Shown one piece after another: positions 1-9,120 of a stretch of DNA of 64,000 nt; within the stretch, counting starts at the first letter, position 1, and every line of letters begins with the position of its first letter. Source of the DNA: Cytobacillus oceanisediminis (GTDB lineage Bacteria; Bacillota; Bacilli; Bacillales; Cytobacillaceae); contig NZ_QGTW01000002.1 in NCBI RefSeq assembly GCF_003182355.1, forward strand, positions 240,553 through 304,552, written 5' to 3'. The notes below the pieces were generated by a model. It saw nothing but the letters and a program-made list of their open reading frames with translations, was not told the origin of the DNA and ran no database searches. A program made the translations under genes and the position numbers.

Positions 1-1788
1 AATGCTAATGGAGCTCCATTCAATCGTTTCAAAATCATCAAGGTCCATATGGGTCAGCCCGTAGGATGTCAGAACAATATCGGATTCCATAACTTTTTCA
101 GAAAAGCTATCGCCTTTTAAACGATTAGAACCATAATGGAGATACACACTCAAATTAGGTGCAAATCGCTCAATTTCCTTCTGCCAGTTGCCGAGTACCG
201 ATGTCGGGCAAATAATAAGGGAAGGACCGCTGTCTTCCTCTTTTTTTACTTTTAAAAGATAGGAAATCAGCTGAATCGTTTTCCCAAGCCCCATATCGTC
301 CGCAAGGATGGCACCAAAACCATACCGGCGCAAAAACAGGAGCCAGCTCATCCCAAGCTTCTGATAGGGGCGAAGATCGCCTTTGAAGCTGGCCGGGACG
401 TCTTCAAGCGGAAGGTTTTTAATATCCCGCAGCTGCTTGACCATCTGCTTCCACTGGCGGTTGAGCTCAATTTGAATCCGGGCGAACGCTTTTGGATTGT
501 CAAGTTCGTCTTCTTGCTGGGTTTCGTCTGCCATCAGCTCCTGCTCAATCAGGTCGCGGACATGCAGTCCTTCCTTTTCAGCTTTTTTCATTAAATCCTG
601 GATATGCCGCACGAAATGGGGATCCAGCTTAATCCATCGGCCGCGAATATAGACGAGGCGCCTTTTTTCCTCCACCATGCCCCGGAATTCTTCCTCAGAC
701 AAATCCACGCCGTTCATGGAAAAACGCCAGTCATAATCTAGCATAGACTGGAGTCCGACAAAGGATGGGCGATGGCTTCCTGTTCCTTTGACTTTTGCCT
801 TTACCTTCAGGCTTGCGTTTTTCATTGCCTGCCACCAGGAAGGAAGCAGGATTTCAACGCCCAGCGCCAGCAGGGTTTCACTCGCTTCAGTCAGGAATGT
901 CCATGCTTCATCCTCGGTGAGTTGAGACGTAATGTGACCGCTTTTGCCTTCAAGCCATGGGAAAAGTTCCAGCCAGCGTTTTATCTCTTTTTCAATTGTG
1001 TTTTCGTAATCATGCCAGGCATGAGGGTAATTTGAATAATCTTTGTAATCCACAAACACATCCGGATCATTTTTCCCGCGGAGGAAAATGTTCAGATCCC
1101 AGCTGGTATCAATATCACCGGGCTCCTCGAGTTTAAGTCCAATCGAAAAAGGAGCTTCGTTTGATTTAACCCCAATCCATTCCTGCCAGCTTTCTTCATC
1201 AAAGTAGGCGGCAAGATCACGAGGGGATAGATGCTCACTCTGTAAGGCCTCAAGCTTTTCACCAAATTGAGCTTTTGTCTCACGATTTTGACTCATATAG
1301 CCGTCAAGGGAGTGATGAAATAAATCTCCGATGAAATCTCTGACAGGAGCGTCTTCGACGGTTTGCTCCCAAAAATTCGAGCCGAATTCAGTGATGACAC
1401 TTTCCGGGAGTGCCCAGCGGAACTGGTCATTTTCCCAGGCAGCGAAGTCGGGCATCCATTCTTTTTCTAAAATGGAATCATGAAGAGCATGCGATGCCGC
1501 CAGTAAAATTTGGGCGGTATCATCCCAATCCCAGTCGATTAGCCGGTTGAACTGCTCAGCGGCAAAAAGAGTTACAAGCTGCCAGCCGCTGACCGAGATG
1601 CCATTGATTCCGTCTATATTTTCGATATCGAGCATTGTTCCGAAAAAGCTTTCCCTATGATGATTAAAAAGAAGCGGCTTCCACTCTTTTGGAGAAAGGA
1701 GGCGGCCTTCTTCATTTACAGCAAAAATCAGGTAGCGGTTATTGGTTATCGGTTTGACTTTCACATGGAGAAATCTCGTTTTAAGCAT
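1..1788 (-). CDS. ywqA: SNF2-family helicase (YwqA-like), N-terminal part, cut by window start
   Basis: The minus strand is open from an ATG at 1788 to the left edge, about 596 codons, with the C-terminus outside the window. The first half is a helicase-associated N-terminal region. The SNF2 ATPase core follows, with the Walker A motif DDMGLGKTIQ encoded near 275-305 and a motif Ia-like LIICPTSVLGNW after it. SNF2 ATPases translocate on double-stranded DNA; in B. subtilis YwqA is thought to associate with RNA polymerase, which is family knowledge and not visible here. The start overlaps the end of the SWIM-protein gene by 8 bp, so the two are probably translationally coupled, as in the B. subtilis ywqA/ywqB pair. 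Confidence 0.9.
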   Translation of the reverse strand, partial: MLKTRFLHVKVKPITNNRYLIFAVNEEGRLLSPKEWKPLLFNHHRESFFGTMLDIENIDGINGISVSGWQLVTLFAAEQFNRLIDWDWDDTAQILLAASHALHDSILEKEWMPDFAAWENDQFRWALPESVITEFGSNFWEQTVEDAPVRDFIGDLFHHSLDGYMSQNRETKAQFGEKLEALQSEHLSPRDLAAYFDEESWQEWIGVKSNEAPFSIGLKLEEPGDIDTSWDLNIFLRGKNDPDVFVDYKDYSNYPHAWHDYENTIEKEIKRWLELFPWLEGKSGHITSQLTEDEAWTFLTEASETLLALGVEILLPSWWQAMKNASLKVKAKVKGTGSHRPSFVGLQSMLDYDWRFSMNGVDLSEEEFRGMVEEKRRLVYIRGRWIKLDPHFVRHIQDLMKKAEKEGLHVRDLIEQELMADETQQEDELDNPKAFARIQIELNRQWKQMVKQLRDIKNLPLEDVPASFKGDLRPYQKLGMSWLLFLRRYGFGAILADDMGLGKTIQLISYLLKVKKEEDSGPSLIICPTSVLGNWQKEIERFAPNLSVYLHYGSNRLKGDSFSEKVMESDIVLTSYGLTHMDLDDFETIEWSSISI

Positions 1789-3403
1789 CGATTAGCTTAC
1801 CCCTTTTGCATTCTTCCTGAAAAGCGCGGAGACGTTTCGTTTTTTCGAGCAGCATTTCAAGGAAAAGCAGCCAGTCTTCCTGGCGTTTCAGCTTGTTGTA
1901 CAGGGTGCGAAGCTTTTTCATTTTCCGGACGGCCTCGCGGTAATGGTCCCTGTTTTTCAGATTAATATGGTCCTGGATGGCATGATGGTAGAGCGGAAGC
2001 AGGATTCCAGGCTCCTTTTTGCTTATTTCCTTAATCCGGTCCTTGCCAAGCGTATCAATATCAAAGCCGATGAACGCCTGCAAATCTGCCCATTTGTCGA
2101 ACTCTCCTTTTTCAAACAGCAGATACTCATAATCACTATAGCTGTACGGCAGTGTTTCCATTAAGGCTTTTTCAAAAAGATCCAGCCTGTTTGTTTCAAT
2201 ACAGTAAGGAGAGATCGACTTAATCGCCAGCCGGGTGAAATCCATACAGGCATAATAGTCACCGGACATTTTTAAGTAATCCCGTAATTTATGGATGAAA
2301 GATTCCACATAAGCCCCCATCCGGTTCCATTCCTTCTGGGCTGAAAAATAGTCTAGCCAGTAGAGCATGTAAGGAGTTAACGTTTCGTTTGGGATGTTTA
2401 AAAAACTGAGTGCCTGCTCTTCATTGCGTTCAAGTATGTTAAGGTGGGTAAGGCCTACTGCAGAAGGCAGGCTTGGCGATTCATCCTCTTTGTAAAAGGA
2501 GCCCAGTTTCTTAATCTCTGCTTCCCGCCATTCTTTTTTCTTGAAAAAGTGCGTCCATAATAGACGGTATAAATGAGCCCGTTCGTATTCTAATTGAAAA
2601 GGACCGGTGATGAGACCGGTTGATTCGTCCTTGAGCTTTTCAATAAATTGATCGAAAGCGAAGGGGAGGGAGTGCACCGACAATTTGTTCATGATCTCAA
2701 CCGAATCATCCATCAGCGACTGATAAAGATGGCGGTAATAACGGTCGATCATTTCCTCATGATGACCGTATTTCATGCTGAGAGCCATGAGCTTTTTAAA
2801 AGAAAAGACATAGCCGACGAGCAGGTAAAGCAGCTTCCATTCCTGCTCAACCGGTGCGCCAGCTTTCATGCGGCGCAGGTAAACATGAAAAAGCTCTGGA
2901 AGTACATATGGCCTCGGTTCGCCCTGCTTTTCCATCAGCTCTGTAAAGCTCTCCTCAAACGTGGAGATCCATCTATCATAATCAGCTTGCTGCTTGCCTG
3001 AGGATTTAAGAAGATCCTTCGCTCTTTGAAGGCCCCAGTTTTTGGCTGTTTGCTTTTCTTTAATCGGCTTCCGCCATTCTTCAATCCACATAGATACACT
3101 TCTGGCTTTGGAAAGAAGCTGCAGAAACACCGCGACCTGATGACGGCAAAAACCTTCAGCAGGACAGGAGCACTCGCTCAAATGAATAAATTCAAGATCA
3201 AGCTCAACCTTTGCCGGTGTCACATCCTGAACTGTCGCTGCAACCTTATCACCCTCAAAACGCAGCTGAAATACAAGCCCCTGCCGAAAAAGCATTAGCC
3301 CCTTCTGGACAAGCCGTACATCCTCCTCATTCTCCGCCCGCAGCAACCCCTTCAAATCATTCGCTGCAAACTGCAAAGGCTCTAAAAACCGCTCCGGAAT
3401 CAT
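1781..3403 (-). CDS. ywqB: SWIM zinc-finger protein (YwqB-like)
   Basis: This 540-residue protein carries a SWIM zinc finger of the C-x-C-x5-C-x-H type at residues 78-88 (CSCPAEGFCRH). The rest is a long helical region rich in charged residues with no other motif I recognise. SWIM fingers are often found beside or inside SNF2 ATPases, and this gene lies directly upstream of the ywqA-like helicase with an 8-bp overlap, so the two products probably act together on DNA or transcription complexes. The molecular role of the family is not established. There is no signal peptide, so it should be cytoplasmic. The start follows an AGAGATG-type context and cannot extend far, because a repeat element begins at 3421. 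Confidence 0.88.
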   Translation of the reverse strand: MIPERFLEPLQFAANDLKGLLRAENEEDVRLVQKGLMLFRQGLVFQLRFEGDKVAATVQDVTPAKVELDLEFIHLSECSCPAEGFCRHQVAVFLQLLSKARSVSMWIEEWRKPIKEKQTAKNWGLQRAKDLLKSSGKQQADYDRWISTFEESFTELMEKQGEPRPYVLPELFHVYLRRMKAGAPVEQEWKLLYLLVGYVFSFKKLMALSMKYGHHEEMIDRYYRHLYQSLMDDSVEIMNKLSVHSLPFAFDQFIEKLKDESTGLITGPFQLEYERAHLYRLLWTHFFKKKEWREAEIKKLGSFYKEDESPSLPSAVGLTHLNILERNEEQALSFLNIPNETLTPYMLYWLDYFSAQKEWNRMGAYVESFIHKLRDYLKMSGDYYACMDFTRLAIKSISPYCIETNRLDLFEKALMETLPYSYSDYEYLLFEKGEFDKWADLQAFIGFDIDTLGKDRIKEISKKEPGILLPLYHHAIQDHINLKNRDHYREAVRKMKKLRTLYNKLKRQEDWLLFLEMLLEKTKRLRAFQEECKRGKLIDA

Positions 3404-3420
3404 CTCTTAACCTCCCTGTT

Positions 3421-3502
3421 GGTACCAGGTACCACCCGAATTTTGTCGAATAATATCAGCGGTAACATCTATAGATGACCGCATTGTGGTGGTTTGGTAC
3501 CC
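3421..3502. repeat. REP-like palindromic repeat, family A
   Basis: The repeat begins with the tandem palindromes GGTACCAGGTACC and ends with GGTGGTTTGGTACC, so the two ends can form an imperfect hairpin. Bases 3421-3450 recur exactly, inverted, at 7321-7350. The same core is found at about 6620, 9106, 9610 and 29999. It sits upstream of the ywqB/ywqA pair. Confidence 0.8.
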
Positions 3503-3710
3503 TGTAAAGTACATTCCTTTATTATAGCATTTAGGAGGGTGAGAAAGAAGGACGGCAGCGAACGGAAAATTTTTGATCGATTTTTTCCAGGGAAACCACA
3601 TTGGAATCAAGGGTTGTTTTCTGAATATTTCTATTGTTTATGAAATTTATGTAAAATAGTGGTATCATAATTATATTGAATATAAAGCTTTAGAGAAACT
3701 AGGTGGAAAA
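3503..3710. other. Intergenic region between divergent ywqB and MFS genes
   Basis: About 210 bases with no convincing gene. It should hold the divergent promoters. AT-rich sequence at about 3640-3680 precedes the MFS gene, but I could not pick a clear -35/-10 pair. Confidence 0.3.
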
Positions 3711-4937
3711 ATGGGTGCCGTAACAGCAATGAAAAGTGAAAAGCAGAAGTATACTTTCCGTGAGGCCGGCTTTAAGAGGATTATGTTTGCCTTAACCTGT
3801 GCCTCGATTCTGAATTTTGCAAGCTTATACTTTGTGCATCCGATCATGCCGCTGCTGGTCCGTTCCTATAGCATTAGCTCTGCAACTTCAGGTCTTGCGT
3901 TATCTGTGGCAGTTATTTCTATGATTATAGGGTTATTATTTTTTGGGTTTTTATCAGACCGTATGGGGCGAACACGTATTATGCATATTACGCTGATATG
4001 CACCATCATCCCGCTAATATTGATGCCGCTTGTGCCAAGCTTTGAGATTTTCCTGTTCCTCAGATTTCTCCAGGGATTTTTTATGGCAGGATTGCCGGCA
4101 GCGGCCATTGCTTATATCAGTGAAGAAGTTGCACCGGGCAGCATCAATCTTGGCATTACCATGTACATTGCGGCGAATGGCATTGGAGGGATGATAGGAA
4201 GAATAATTACGGGCTATATGGCGGATAGAACGAGCTGGCAAACATCTGTTTATTTACTGTTTGGAATCTCCATTTTATTATTTTTGTTATACTTTATAAC
4301 ACTGCCAAAATCGTATTTCTTCCAGGAAAGCGAAATCTCTATTAAAAAAGATCTTGCTGGAATGCTGTCCCATCTGAACAATAAGCTTCTTTTTCCCGCC
4401 TTTGCAATGGGAATCCTCCTGCAGTTCTCTTTTACAGGTGTCTGGTCCTATCTCCCGTTTTATCTTGAGAGAGAACCTTTTGGGTTAACAGTGAAGGACA
4501 TTTCGTTTACGTATCTGGCTTACACGTTAGGAATGATAGGGCCGATTTTAGCGGGCCGAATTTCTGTTTTTATGAAAAAAACGACCCTAGTTTCGTTAGG
4601 GACACTTATTTTAATAGGAGGCTCCCTTTTAACCAATATTCATTCACTGCCAGTCGTAGTAGCGGGCCTTTGCTTAACATGCTTCGGCTTCTTCATCGCC
4701 CACTCTCTGATGGCCGCAATCGTTAATGAACGTGCTACCCATCATAAAGGGGGCGCGTCCAGCATCTATCTTGTAAGCTACTATCTCGGTGTTGCTACCG
4801 GCGGCTCCCTTACTGGCCTCATCTGGCAAAACACCGGCTGGACAGGGGTTACTGCCGTATCGCTGGGGCTGATTCCGGTTGTGCTGTGGCTGACAGGCAG
4901 TTATGGGAAGCTTGTTCAATGGGGGCGTAGTGTTTAA
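3711..4937 (+). CDS. MFS transporter
   Basis: A 408-residue membrane protein with about 12 hydrophobic segments, the normal length for the major facilitator superfamily. The loop between helices 2 and 3 carries the MFS signature GFLSDRMGRTRI near residue 80. Such proteins are secondary transporters driven by ion gradients. The overall look resembles the drug/arabinose-efflux group (YnfM/AraJ-like), but the substrate cannot be read from sequence. The ATG at 3711 has an AGGTGG ribosome site four bases upstream; an in-frame ATG at 3729 has none. It is convergent with the hydrolase gene and shares a bidirectional terminator with it. Confidence 0.85.
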   Translation: MGAVTAMKSEKQKYTFREAGFKRIMFALTCASILNFASLYFVHPIMPLLVRSYSISSATSGLALSVAVISMIIGLLFFGFLSDRMGRTRIMHITLICTIIPLILMPLVPSFEIFLFLRFLQGFFMAGLPAAAIAYISEEVAPGSINLGITMYIAANGIGGMIGRIITGYMADRTSWQTSVYLLFGISILLFLLYFITLPKSYFFQESEISIKKDLAGMLSHLNNKLLFPAFAMGILLQFSFTGVWSYLPFYLEREPFGLTVKDISFTYLAYTLGMIGPILAGRISVFMKKTTLVSLGTLILIGGSLLTNIHSLPVVVAGLCLTCFGFFIAHSLMAAIVNERATHHKGGASSIYLVSYYLGVATGGSLTGLIWQNTGWTGVTAVSLGLIPVVLWLTGSYGKLVQWGRSV

Positions 4938-4944
4938 TAACACA

Positions 4945-4976
4945 AAAAGGGTGTCGAGAGATAGACACCCTTTTGC
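4945..4976. terminator. Bidirectional terminator between MFS and hydrolase genes
   Basis: An 11-bp perfect stem (AAAAGGGTGTC / GACACCCTTTT) lies between two convergent genes, with A and T tracts on both sides so it can work for both strands. Confidence 0.85.
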
Positions 4977-4984
4977 TAAGAAAA

Positions 4985-6511
4985 TTAGTAGGGATCCCTT
5001 TCCTCCCCAGTCTTAAGGTCAATAACTTTTACAGGATTTCTAGGAGCTTCAATGGTTTTGCTTTCCGGTGCAGGATGGCCGTTTTCTACCCAGTCGACAA
5101 GCAAGTCAAAGGACTGATGAGCGTATGGCAGTAAAGGCTGAAGCTCTTTATCCGGATCTGTGCCCGCATGCCAGACCAGGCTGTCCACATGGTTGCCGTT
5201 CTCAATGGTATAAAGTCTGTGCAGATCCTGCTTTCCGGCCTTCTGTATCAGCTTTTGATAGCCTTCTGCGTGGATGTCCGGGAAAATAAGTGCATCAAGT
5301 GAACCGGTAAAAGAGATCAGAGGGACATCAATATCACCTGTGTTGGCAACTTCCTTAATCTTTTCCTTAATATCCTTTGGCCGGGTAATATACTTGTAAT
5401 CTTCAAAAATATGATCATAAGAACGGTCTCTCACACCATTAACGAAGTTCAAGTAATTGCTCCAATGTGTTCGCTCTGGAGCTTCCGGATCAAAATGGTC
5501 CCGGTAAATATTCAGTGAAACAAACCAGTATACCTGGTCATGATAAGCCCACAGTTTTTCGGACCCTTTGGGCAATCCAGCTTTGTAGAGTTCTTTGATG
5601 GCTTTTTGCTGTTCAATGCCGCTTCCGTATAACGCTTCCCCGGCATTATTGACAACAGTTGTCAGCGAACTGATTAAGTTAGGCGTTTTTTCTGTCCATA
5701 AAACTCCTTCCCAATCAACTCCTCCATCAAAAAGACGCGGTTCACCTGTTTTTTCCGGATGGTCATTTTCCAGGGCATATCGGACCACATAGCCTCCATT
5801 TGAAATTCCCATCGCATATGTAGGCACTCTGTGCTGCTCCGTAGTTAAGTCACTTGCGGGATTAGAGGCATCTGCCGGATCGATTAGCTGATCGGAATGA
5901 TGATTGATTAAGTACTGCTGTGCCGCTTTTGTGATTTGGCGAAACCGCTGATGCCATTCTGCTACGCTATCATCCTTATCGGCCAGGGCATTTTTAACTT
6001 TTGCCAACGGATCAGCCGAATCGGACTCACCCTGGGTTCCTTTATCGATCGCTGCAAAAGCATATCCTTTTTCCAGGACATAATCGCTAAAAAGCAAGTC
6101 AGTAGACGTTTCGTTTCTTGTGGCCGGGATGCCGGATACCACAAGTTTGCCATTCCAATCATCCGGAACCCTGATCACAAACTGCGCATCTTCGAAAGCC
6201 CCATTTACCTGTGTCCCGGTCACTTCAGCCGGTTTGTACATTTGGTGCCAGCCCGTACCTTCCGCAGCATTTCCCCAATTATATGGGGTAAGGCCAAGAT
6301 TTCCATAAAGAGTAGCTTGGTTGAATTGTTCCGGATTCTTGGTGGTCAGCCAGCTGTTGTCGATGCCGTAAAAGTAGGTTTCCTTTACAGAATGTGCACC
6401 AGGAATAACAGCATGAGATTTCAAGATGGATTGCTCAGCAAAACTGGTGGCAGGAATGAGTGAGAAGCTTAAAGCAGAGGCCAATGAAAACGCTAATAAT
6501 TTACTTTTCAG
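4985..6511 (-). CDS. Secreted alpha/beta hydrolase (tannase / hydroxybutyrate-oligomer hydrolase-like)
   Basis: An extracellular hydrolase of about 500 residues. The nucleophile elbow is GISNGG in [13 protein letters not shown] late Asp and the segment ENGNHVDS could supply the rest of a Ser-Asp-His triad. The general build resembles large tannase/feruloyl-esterase or 3-hydroxybutyrate-oligomer hydrolases, and the substrate is not certain. The start is unusual: the frame has no ATG or GTG near the signal peptide. The TTG at 6484 would leave only [14 protein letters not shown] with no positive charge and no ribosome site. Extending to CTG at 6511 gives a proper signal peptide (KSKLLAFS then the hydrophobic core, ending TSFA) behind GGGAAGGGA. 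Confidence 0.7.
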   Translation of the reverse strand: MKSKLLAFSLASALSFSLIPATSFAEQSILKSHAVIPGAHSVKETYFYGIDNSWLTTKNPEQFNQATLYGNLGLTPYNWGNAAEGTGWHQMYKPAEVTGTQVNGAFEDAQFVIRVPDDWNGKLVVSGIPATRNETSTDLLFSDYVLEKGYAFAAIDKGTQGESDSADPLAKVKNALADKDDSVAEWHQRFRQITKAAQQYLINHHSDQLIDPADASNPASDLTTEQHRVPTYAMGISNGGYVVRYALENDHPEKTGEPRLFDGGVDWEGVLWTEKTPNLISSLTTVVNNAGEALYGSGIEQQKAIKELYKAGLPKGSEKLWAYHDQVYWFVSLNIYRDHFDPEAPERTHWSNYLNFVNGVRDRSYDHIFEDYKYITRPKDIKEKIKEVANTGDIDVPLISFTGSLDALIFPDIHAEGYQKLIQKAGKQDLHRLYTIENGNHVDSLVWHAGTDPDKELQPLLPYAHQSFDLLVDWVENGHPAPESKTIEAPRNPVKVIDLKTGEERDPY

Positions 6512-6619
6512 ATAAATCCCTTCCCTTCTTTTAACTCATACAACCCCATTCTACTTTTCCTAATCTTTGGAAGCATGGGTCTTATTTATCAATTATTAGA
6601 ATTTTTAGATTTTATAAGT

Positions 6620-6665
6620 GCCAGGTACCTATACCAGTCACTAGACCACTAAACATCGGTATAGT
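6620..6665. repeat. REP-like repeat, family A, next to RAYT 3' end
   Basis: The core CCAGGTACCTATACCAG is followed within 30 bases by CGGTATAGT, which can pair with the TATACC of the core. It lies directly downstream of the RAYT stop codon, the position typical of REPs flanking their own transposase. Confidence 0.7.
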
Positions 6666-6676
6666 ATTGGAAACCA

Positions 6677-7255
6677 CTATTTTGAAGCAAGATTTTCAAT
6701 TTCGAGCTTTTTTATCATCCAGCTGCAGTACTGCTGTTTTTGTTTATTTAGGTTCTGTCCAGAAAACAGTTCTGTTATAGGAGTTAGGTTGATAAAGGGA
6801 GGGTACTTCTTTCTGGGAAAATAATAATAGGAGAAGCTTGACCAGCGGTAGTTTTGGGGAGCGGCTGCAATATTTGCCTCTACAGGATTCATGTGAATAT
6901 AGCGGCTGACTTCCAAAAGGCCATAAAGCTCATAAATTGGTTTGCTGAAAAAGCGTTCTTCGAATAAATGACCGCTTACCTCATATTTTTTGTTGTAGTA
7001 ATCAGCATAGGATTTGTTGATCTTTCTCATAACCTTGGATAGGGATACTTCCTGGGATCTCAGCAAGAGGTGATAGTGGTTTGACATTAAGCAGTAGCTT
7101 GCAATTTCGAGGTTTGTAGAACGGTGAGAGTAGTCAAGAATGTTTAAAAACGAAATAAAATCTAAATCCTCTTCAAATAAATTAGCCCTCCAATTTCCAC
7201 GGCTGACCACATGGTGAAAATGCTCGGGACTCCATATTCTATTAGGGCGCACCAT
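6677..7255 (-). CDS. REP-associated tyrosine transposase (RAYT, Y1_Tnp family)
   Basis: A 192-residue HUH single-strand endonuclease of the IS200-like RAYT type. The metal-binding HUH motif is H60-Y-H62 in SYCLMSNHYHLLL. The catalytic tyrosine should be one of Y83, Y86 or Y87 in KSYADYYNKKY. The family signature YIHMNPVEA follows, and the length is typical. RAYTs nick single-stranded REP hairpins and are domesticated in many genomes. Family A repeats lie on both sides (6620-6665 and 7321-7350), so this gene is the probable source of the GGTACCAGGTACC elements in the window. Start ATG with an AAAGGAGAT-type site. The gene appears intact. Confidence 0.9.
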   Translation of the reverse strand: MVRPNRIWSPEHFHHVVSRGNWRANLFEEDLDFISFLNILDYSHRSTNLEIASYCLMSNHYHLLLRSQEVSLSKVMRKINKSYADYYNKKYEVSGHLFEERFFSKPIYELYGLLEVSRYIHMNPVEANIAAAPQNYRWSSFSYYYFPRKKYPPFINLTPITELFSGQNLNKQKQQYCSWMIKKLEIENLASK

Positions 7256-7320
7256 CTATTAATCTCCTTTCATTTTAATATCATAAAGATATTCTCCTTC
7301 ATTAATAAAAAATCCTTTTA

Positions 7321-7350
7321 TTCGACAAAATTCGGGTGGTACCTGGTACC
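7321..7350. repeat. REP-like repeat, family A, inverted copy of 3421-3450
   Basis: Its reverse complement matches 3421-3450 at all 30 bases. It ends ten bases before the -35 region of the sigma-factor promoter and lies upstream of the RAYT gene. The second arm of the hairpin seen at 3490-3502 is absent here. Confidence 0.85.
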
Positions 7351-7359
7351 ATAAAATTA

Positions 7360-7386
7360 CATAACTTTTTTCATTTGGGTTTCGTC
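7360..7386 (+). promoter_or_regulatory. ECF-type promoter, likely autoregulated
   Basis: CATAAC (7360-7365) and CGTC (7383-7386) are separated by a T-rich 17-base spacer. This fits the AAC...CGTC pattern of Bacillus ECF sigma factors. It lies 43 bases before the sigma-factor start, so the sigma factor probably drives its own operon. Confidence 0.65.
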
Positions 7387-7428
7387 TAAAGGTTGAGGTT
7401 GAGTTAGGGTTTGGAGAGGAGGGTTAGG

Positions 7429-7980
7429 ATGGATAGGCATGGTGTGATTACGGATTTAATGGATCGGTATGGGACGGAGGTTCTTCATTTAGCATATTCA
7501 TATGTACGGAATCGGCAGACGGCAGAGGATTTGGCGCAGGAGATCTTTATTAAGTGTTATGAAAAGCTGGATATGTTTGAAGGGAACTCTGCAATTGATA
7601 CATGGCTTTACCGGATTGCAGTTAATCATTGTAAGGATTATTTAAAAAGCTGGCATCATCGGAAAATGATGGTCACAGATTATATCTCTTCCTTTATAAC
7701 TGCTAAACATTCTGGGGCAGAGTGGCAGTTTTTTGAAAAACAGAATAAGAGTGAACTACTTGAAGAAGTCTTCCAGATGCCAATTAAATATCGCGAAATT
7801 ATCTTTTTATATTATTTTAAAGAGTATTCACAAAAGGAAATTAGTGAAATTTGCGGGTTGAATTTAAGCACGGTCAAAGCCCGAATGGTTCGAGGAAGGG
7901 AACTGCTTAAGAAATTAATGACAGAAAGGGGTGGAGCAGATGGAGAAGGATTTGAAAAAGATAAAAGATCAAATGCATGA
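7429..7980 (+). CDS. ECF RNA polymerase sigma factor
   Basis: A 183-residue ECF sigma factor. Region 2 contains AEDLAQEIFIKCYEKL and DTWLYRIAVNHCKDYL. Region 4 contains QMPIKYREIIFLYYFKEY followed by the helix-turn-helix SQKEISEICGLNLSTVKARM. It should direct RNA polymerase to AAC/CGTC-type promoters when released from its membrane anti-sigma factor. The ATG at 7429 is preferred over an upstream TTG because GGAGAGGAGGG lies 5-7 bases upstream. The gene overlaps the next one by 41 bp. It is closest in style to SigX/SigV/SigM-like factors, but the exact paralogue cannot be assigned. Confidence 0.9.
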   Translation: MDRHGVITDLMDRYGTEVLHLAYSYVRNRQTAEDLAQEIFIKCYEKLDMFEGNSAIDTWLYRIAVNHCKDYLKSWHHRKMMVTDYISSFITAKHSGAEWQFFEKQNKSELLEEVFQMPIKYREIIFLYYFKEYSQKEISEICGLNLSTVKARMVRGRELLKKLMTERGGADGEGFEKDKRSNA

Positions 7981-9103
7981 CGAGGAACTGGCTGGATTTG
8001 TGTTTACCAATGAAATGAAGCGAAACGTTATATCTAAAATAGAAATGAAGAACAAGAAGGGAGGGCTCTTAAAATTGAAAAAATGGGTGCCGGTCGTCAT
8101 TACTGCAGCCTTTTTAGTCGTTTCCTCTGCTGGAATCTATAAGCTGACGGGAATGGATTCACCGCCTCAAAATGCAGGTCCCAGCGTAGAAACACCTCCT
8201 GGGGAAAAAGAAGAGAAGAAACCAGAACTAATTCCCCCAGCATACGTTCCTGAGGGATACATCTTTAAACATACACGAACAAAGGATGAAACTTACGAGC
8301 ATGTCTATGTCAATGAGGAAGATAATGAAGAATACTTCAGTTATCGAATGCAAAAAGACCAACCGGATTTCAGTAGTGCAAGCCCAAGTAATATTCCTCT
8401 GGCGCTAAACCTGCAGGGAAGTTTATTTAAAGGAGACGAAATGAATACGGCTCTTGTTTGGGAGGATGAAGGCTATTACCAGATTGTCGAGCAGGAAGGC
8501 GATATGGCTGAGGTGGACTTTTTGAAAATTGTTGACTCAATTATTGCTGAAAAGGGCTTTGACTCCTATTTGAAAGAGGATATTGCTGAACTGGAAGGTC
8601 AGCTTGCAGAAGAGAATCAGGAGAGCGAAACAACTCAGCAAAAAGATGAGGTGAACAATTCTGCAGTTGAAGATGAAGGTACAGAAATAGAAGAGGAAAC
8701 TTCGGAACCCTCACTTGCCGAAAACGAAGCTATCGCTCTGCTGAAAAAATTTTACCAAACCGAGGATGAAATTTTAAGCCATTTTGGTGATGAATATAAG
8801 CACCCAAGCTATCAAACAAAAGAACAATTTTATCAAGAATTTACAGGCTTTATGACCCGTAATCTTGTAGAAAAACTGTATCACTATAGGTTAGATGAGA
8901 GGGACGATGGCTTATACCATCTTCCTATGGACGGATTTATTACTTATAAGGAAGGGAAGCCATATCAGTTTAAAAAGGAAGAAAATGGCCAATACATCCT
9001 TACTCAAAACTTTAACAGTGATATGCACGGCAAAGGAACCTTCTATGCAACATTTACCTACCAAAACGGAAAATGGATTATTACAGATCACGGCAACAGA
9101 TAG
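7940..9103 (+). CDS. Membrane-anchored anti-sigma factor (RsiX-like, DUF4367-like)
   Basis: A 387-residue protein. A cytoplasmic N-terminal region of about 45 residues precedes one transmembrane helix (VPVVITAAFLVVSSAGIYKL). A proline/glutamate-rich linker and an extracellular domain starting IPPAYVPEGYIF follow, resembling the DUF4367 region of RsiX/RsiV-like proteins. An acidic linker rich in Glu leads to a separate C-terminal domain of about 125 residues (LLKKFYQTEDEILSHFGDEY onward) that I do not recognise. Position and topology point to control of the upstream sigma factor. The ATG at 7940 is chosen because AAAGGGGTGG precedes it; the GTG at 7931 lies inside that ribosome site. Confidence 0.8.
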   Translation: MEKDLKKIKDQMHDEELAGFVFTNEMKRNVISKIEMKNKKGGLLKLKKWVPVVITAAFLVVSSAGIYKLTGMDSPPQNAGPSVETPPGEKEEKKPELIPPAYVPEGYIFKHTRTKDETYEHVYVNEEDNEEYFSYRMQKDQPDFSSASPSNIPLALNLQGSLFKGDEMNTALVWEDEGYYQIVEQEGDMAEVDFLKIVDSIIAEKGFDSYLKEDIAELEGQLAEENQESETTQQKDEVNNSAVEDEGTEIEEETSEPSLAENEAIALLKKFYQTEDEILSHFGDEYKHPSYQTKEQFYQEFTGFMTRNLVEKLYHYRLDERDDGLYHLPMDGFITYKEGKPYQFKKEENGQYILTQNFNSDMHGKGTFYATFTYQNGKWIITDHGNR

Positions 9104-9105
9104 GA

Positions 9106-9120
9106 GTACCAGGTACCTAT
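9106..9120. repeat. REP-like repeat, family A, partial
   Basis: GTACCAGGTACCTAT starts three bases after the anti-sigma stop codon and runs straight into the SLH pseudogene, marking the junction at which that gene lost its 5' part. Confidence 0.65.

Noticed and set aside
3407..3610. 67-residue minus-strand open frame upstream of ywqB
   Set aside because: Runs through the family A repeat, no ribosome site, no recognisable protein pattern.
5936..6463. 175-residue plus-strand open frame
   Set aside because: It lies fully antisense to the secreted hydrolase gene, has no ribosome site and no protein-like motifs.
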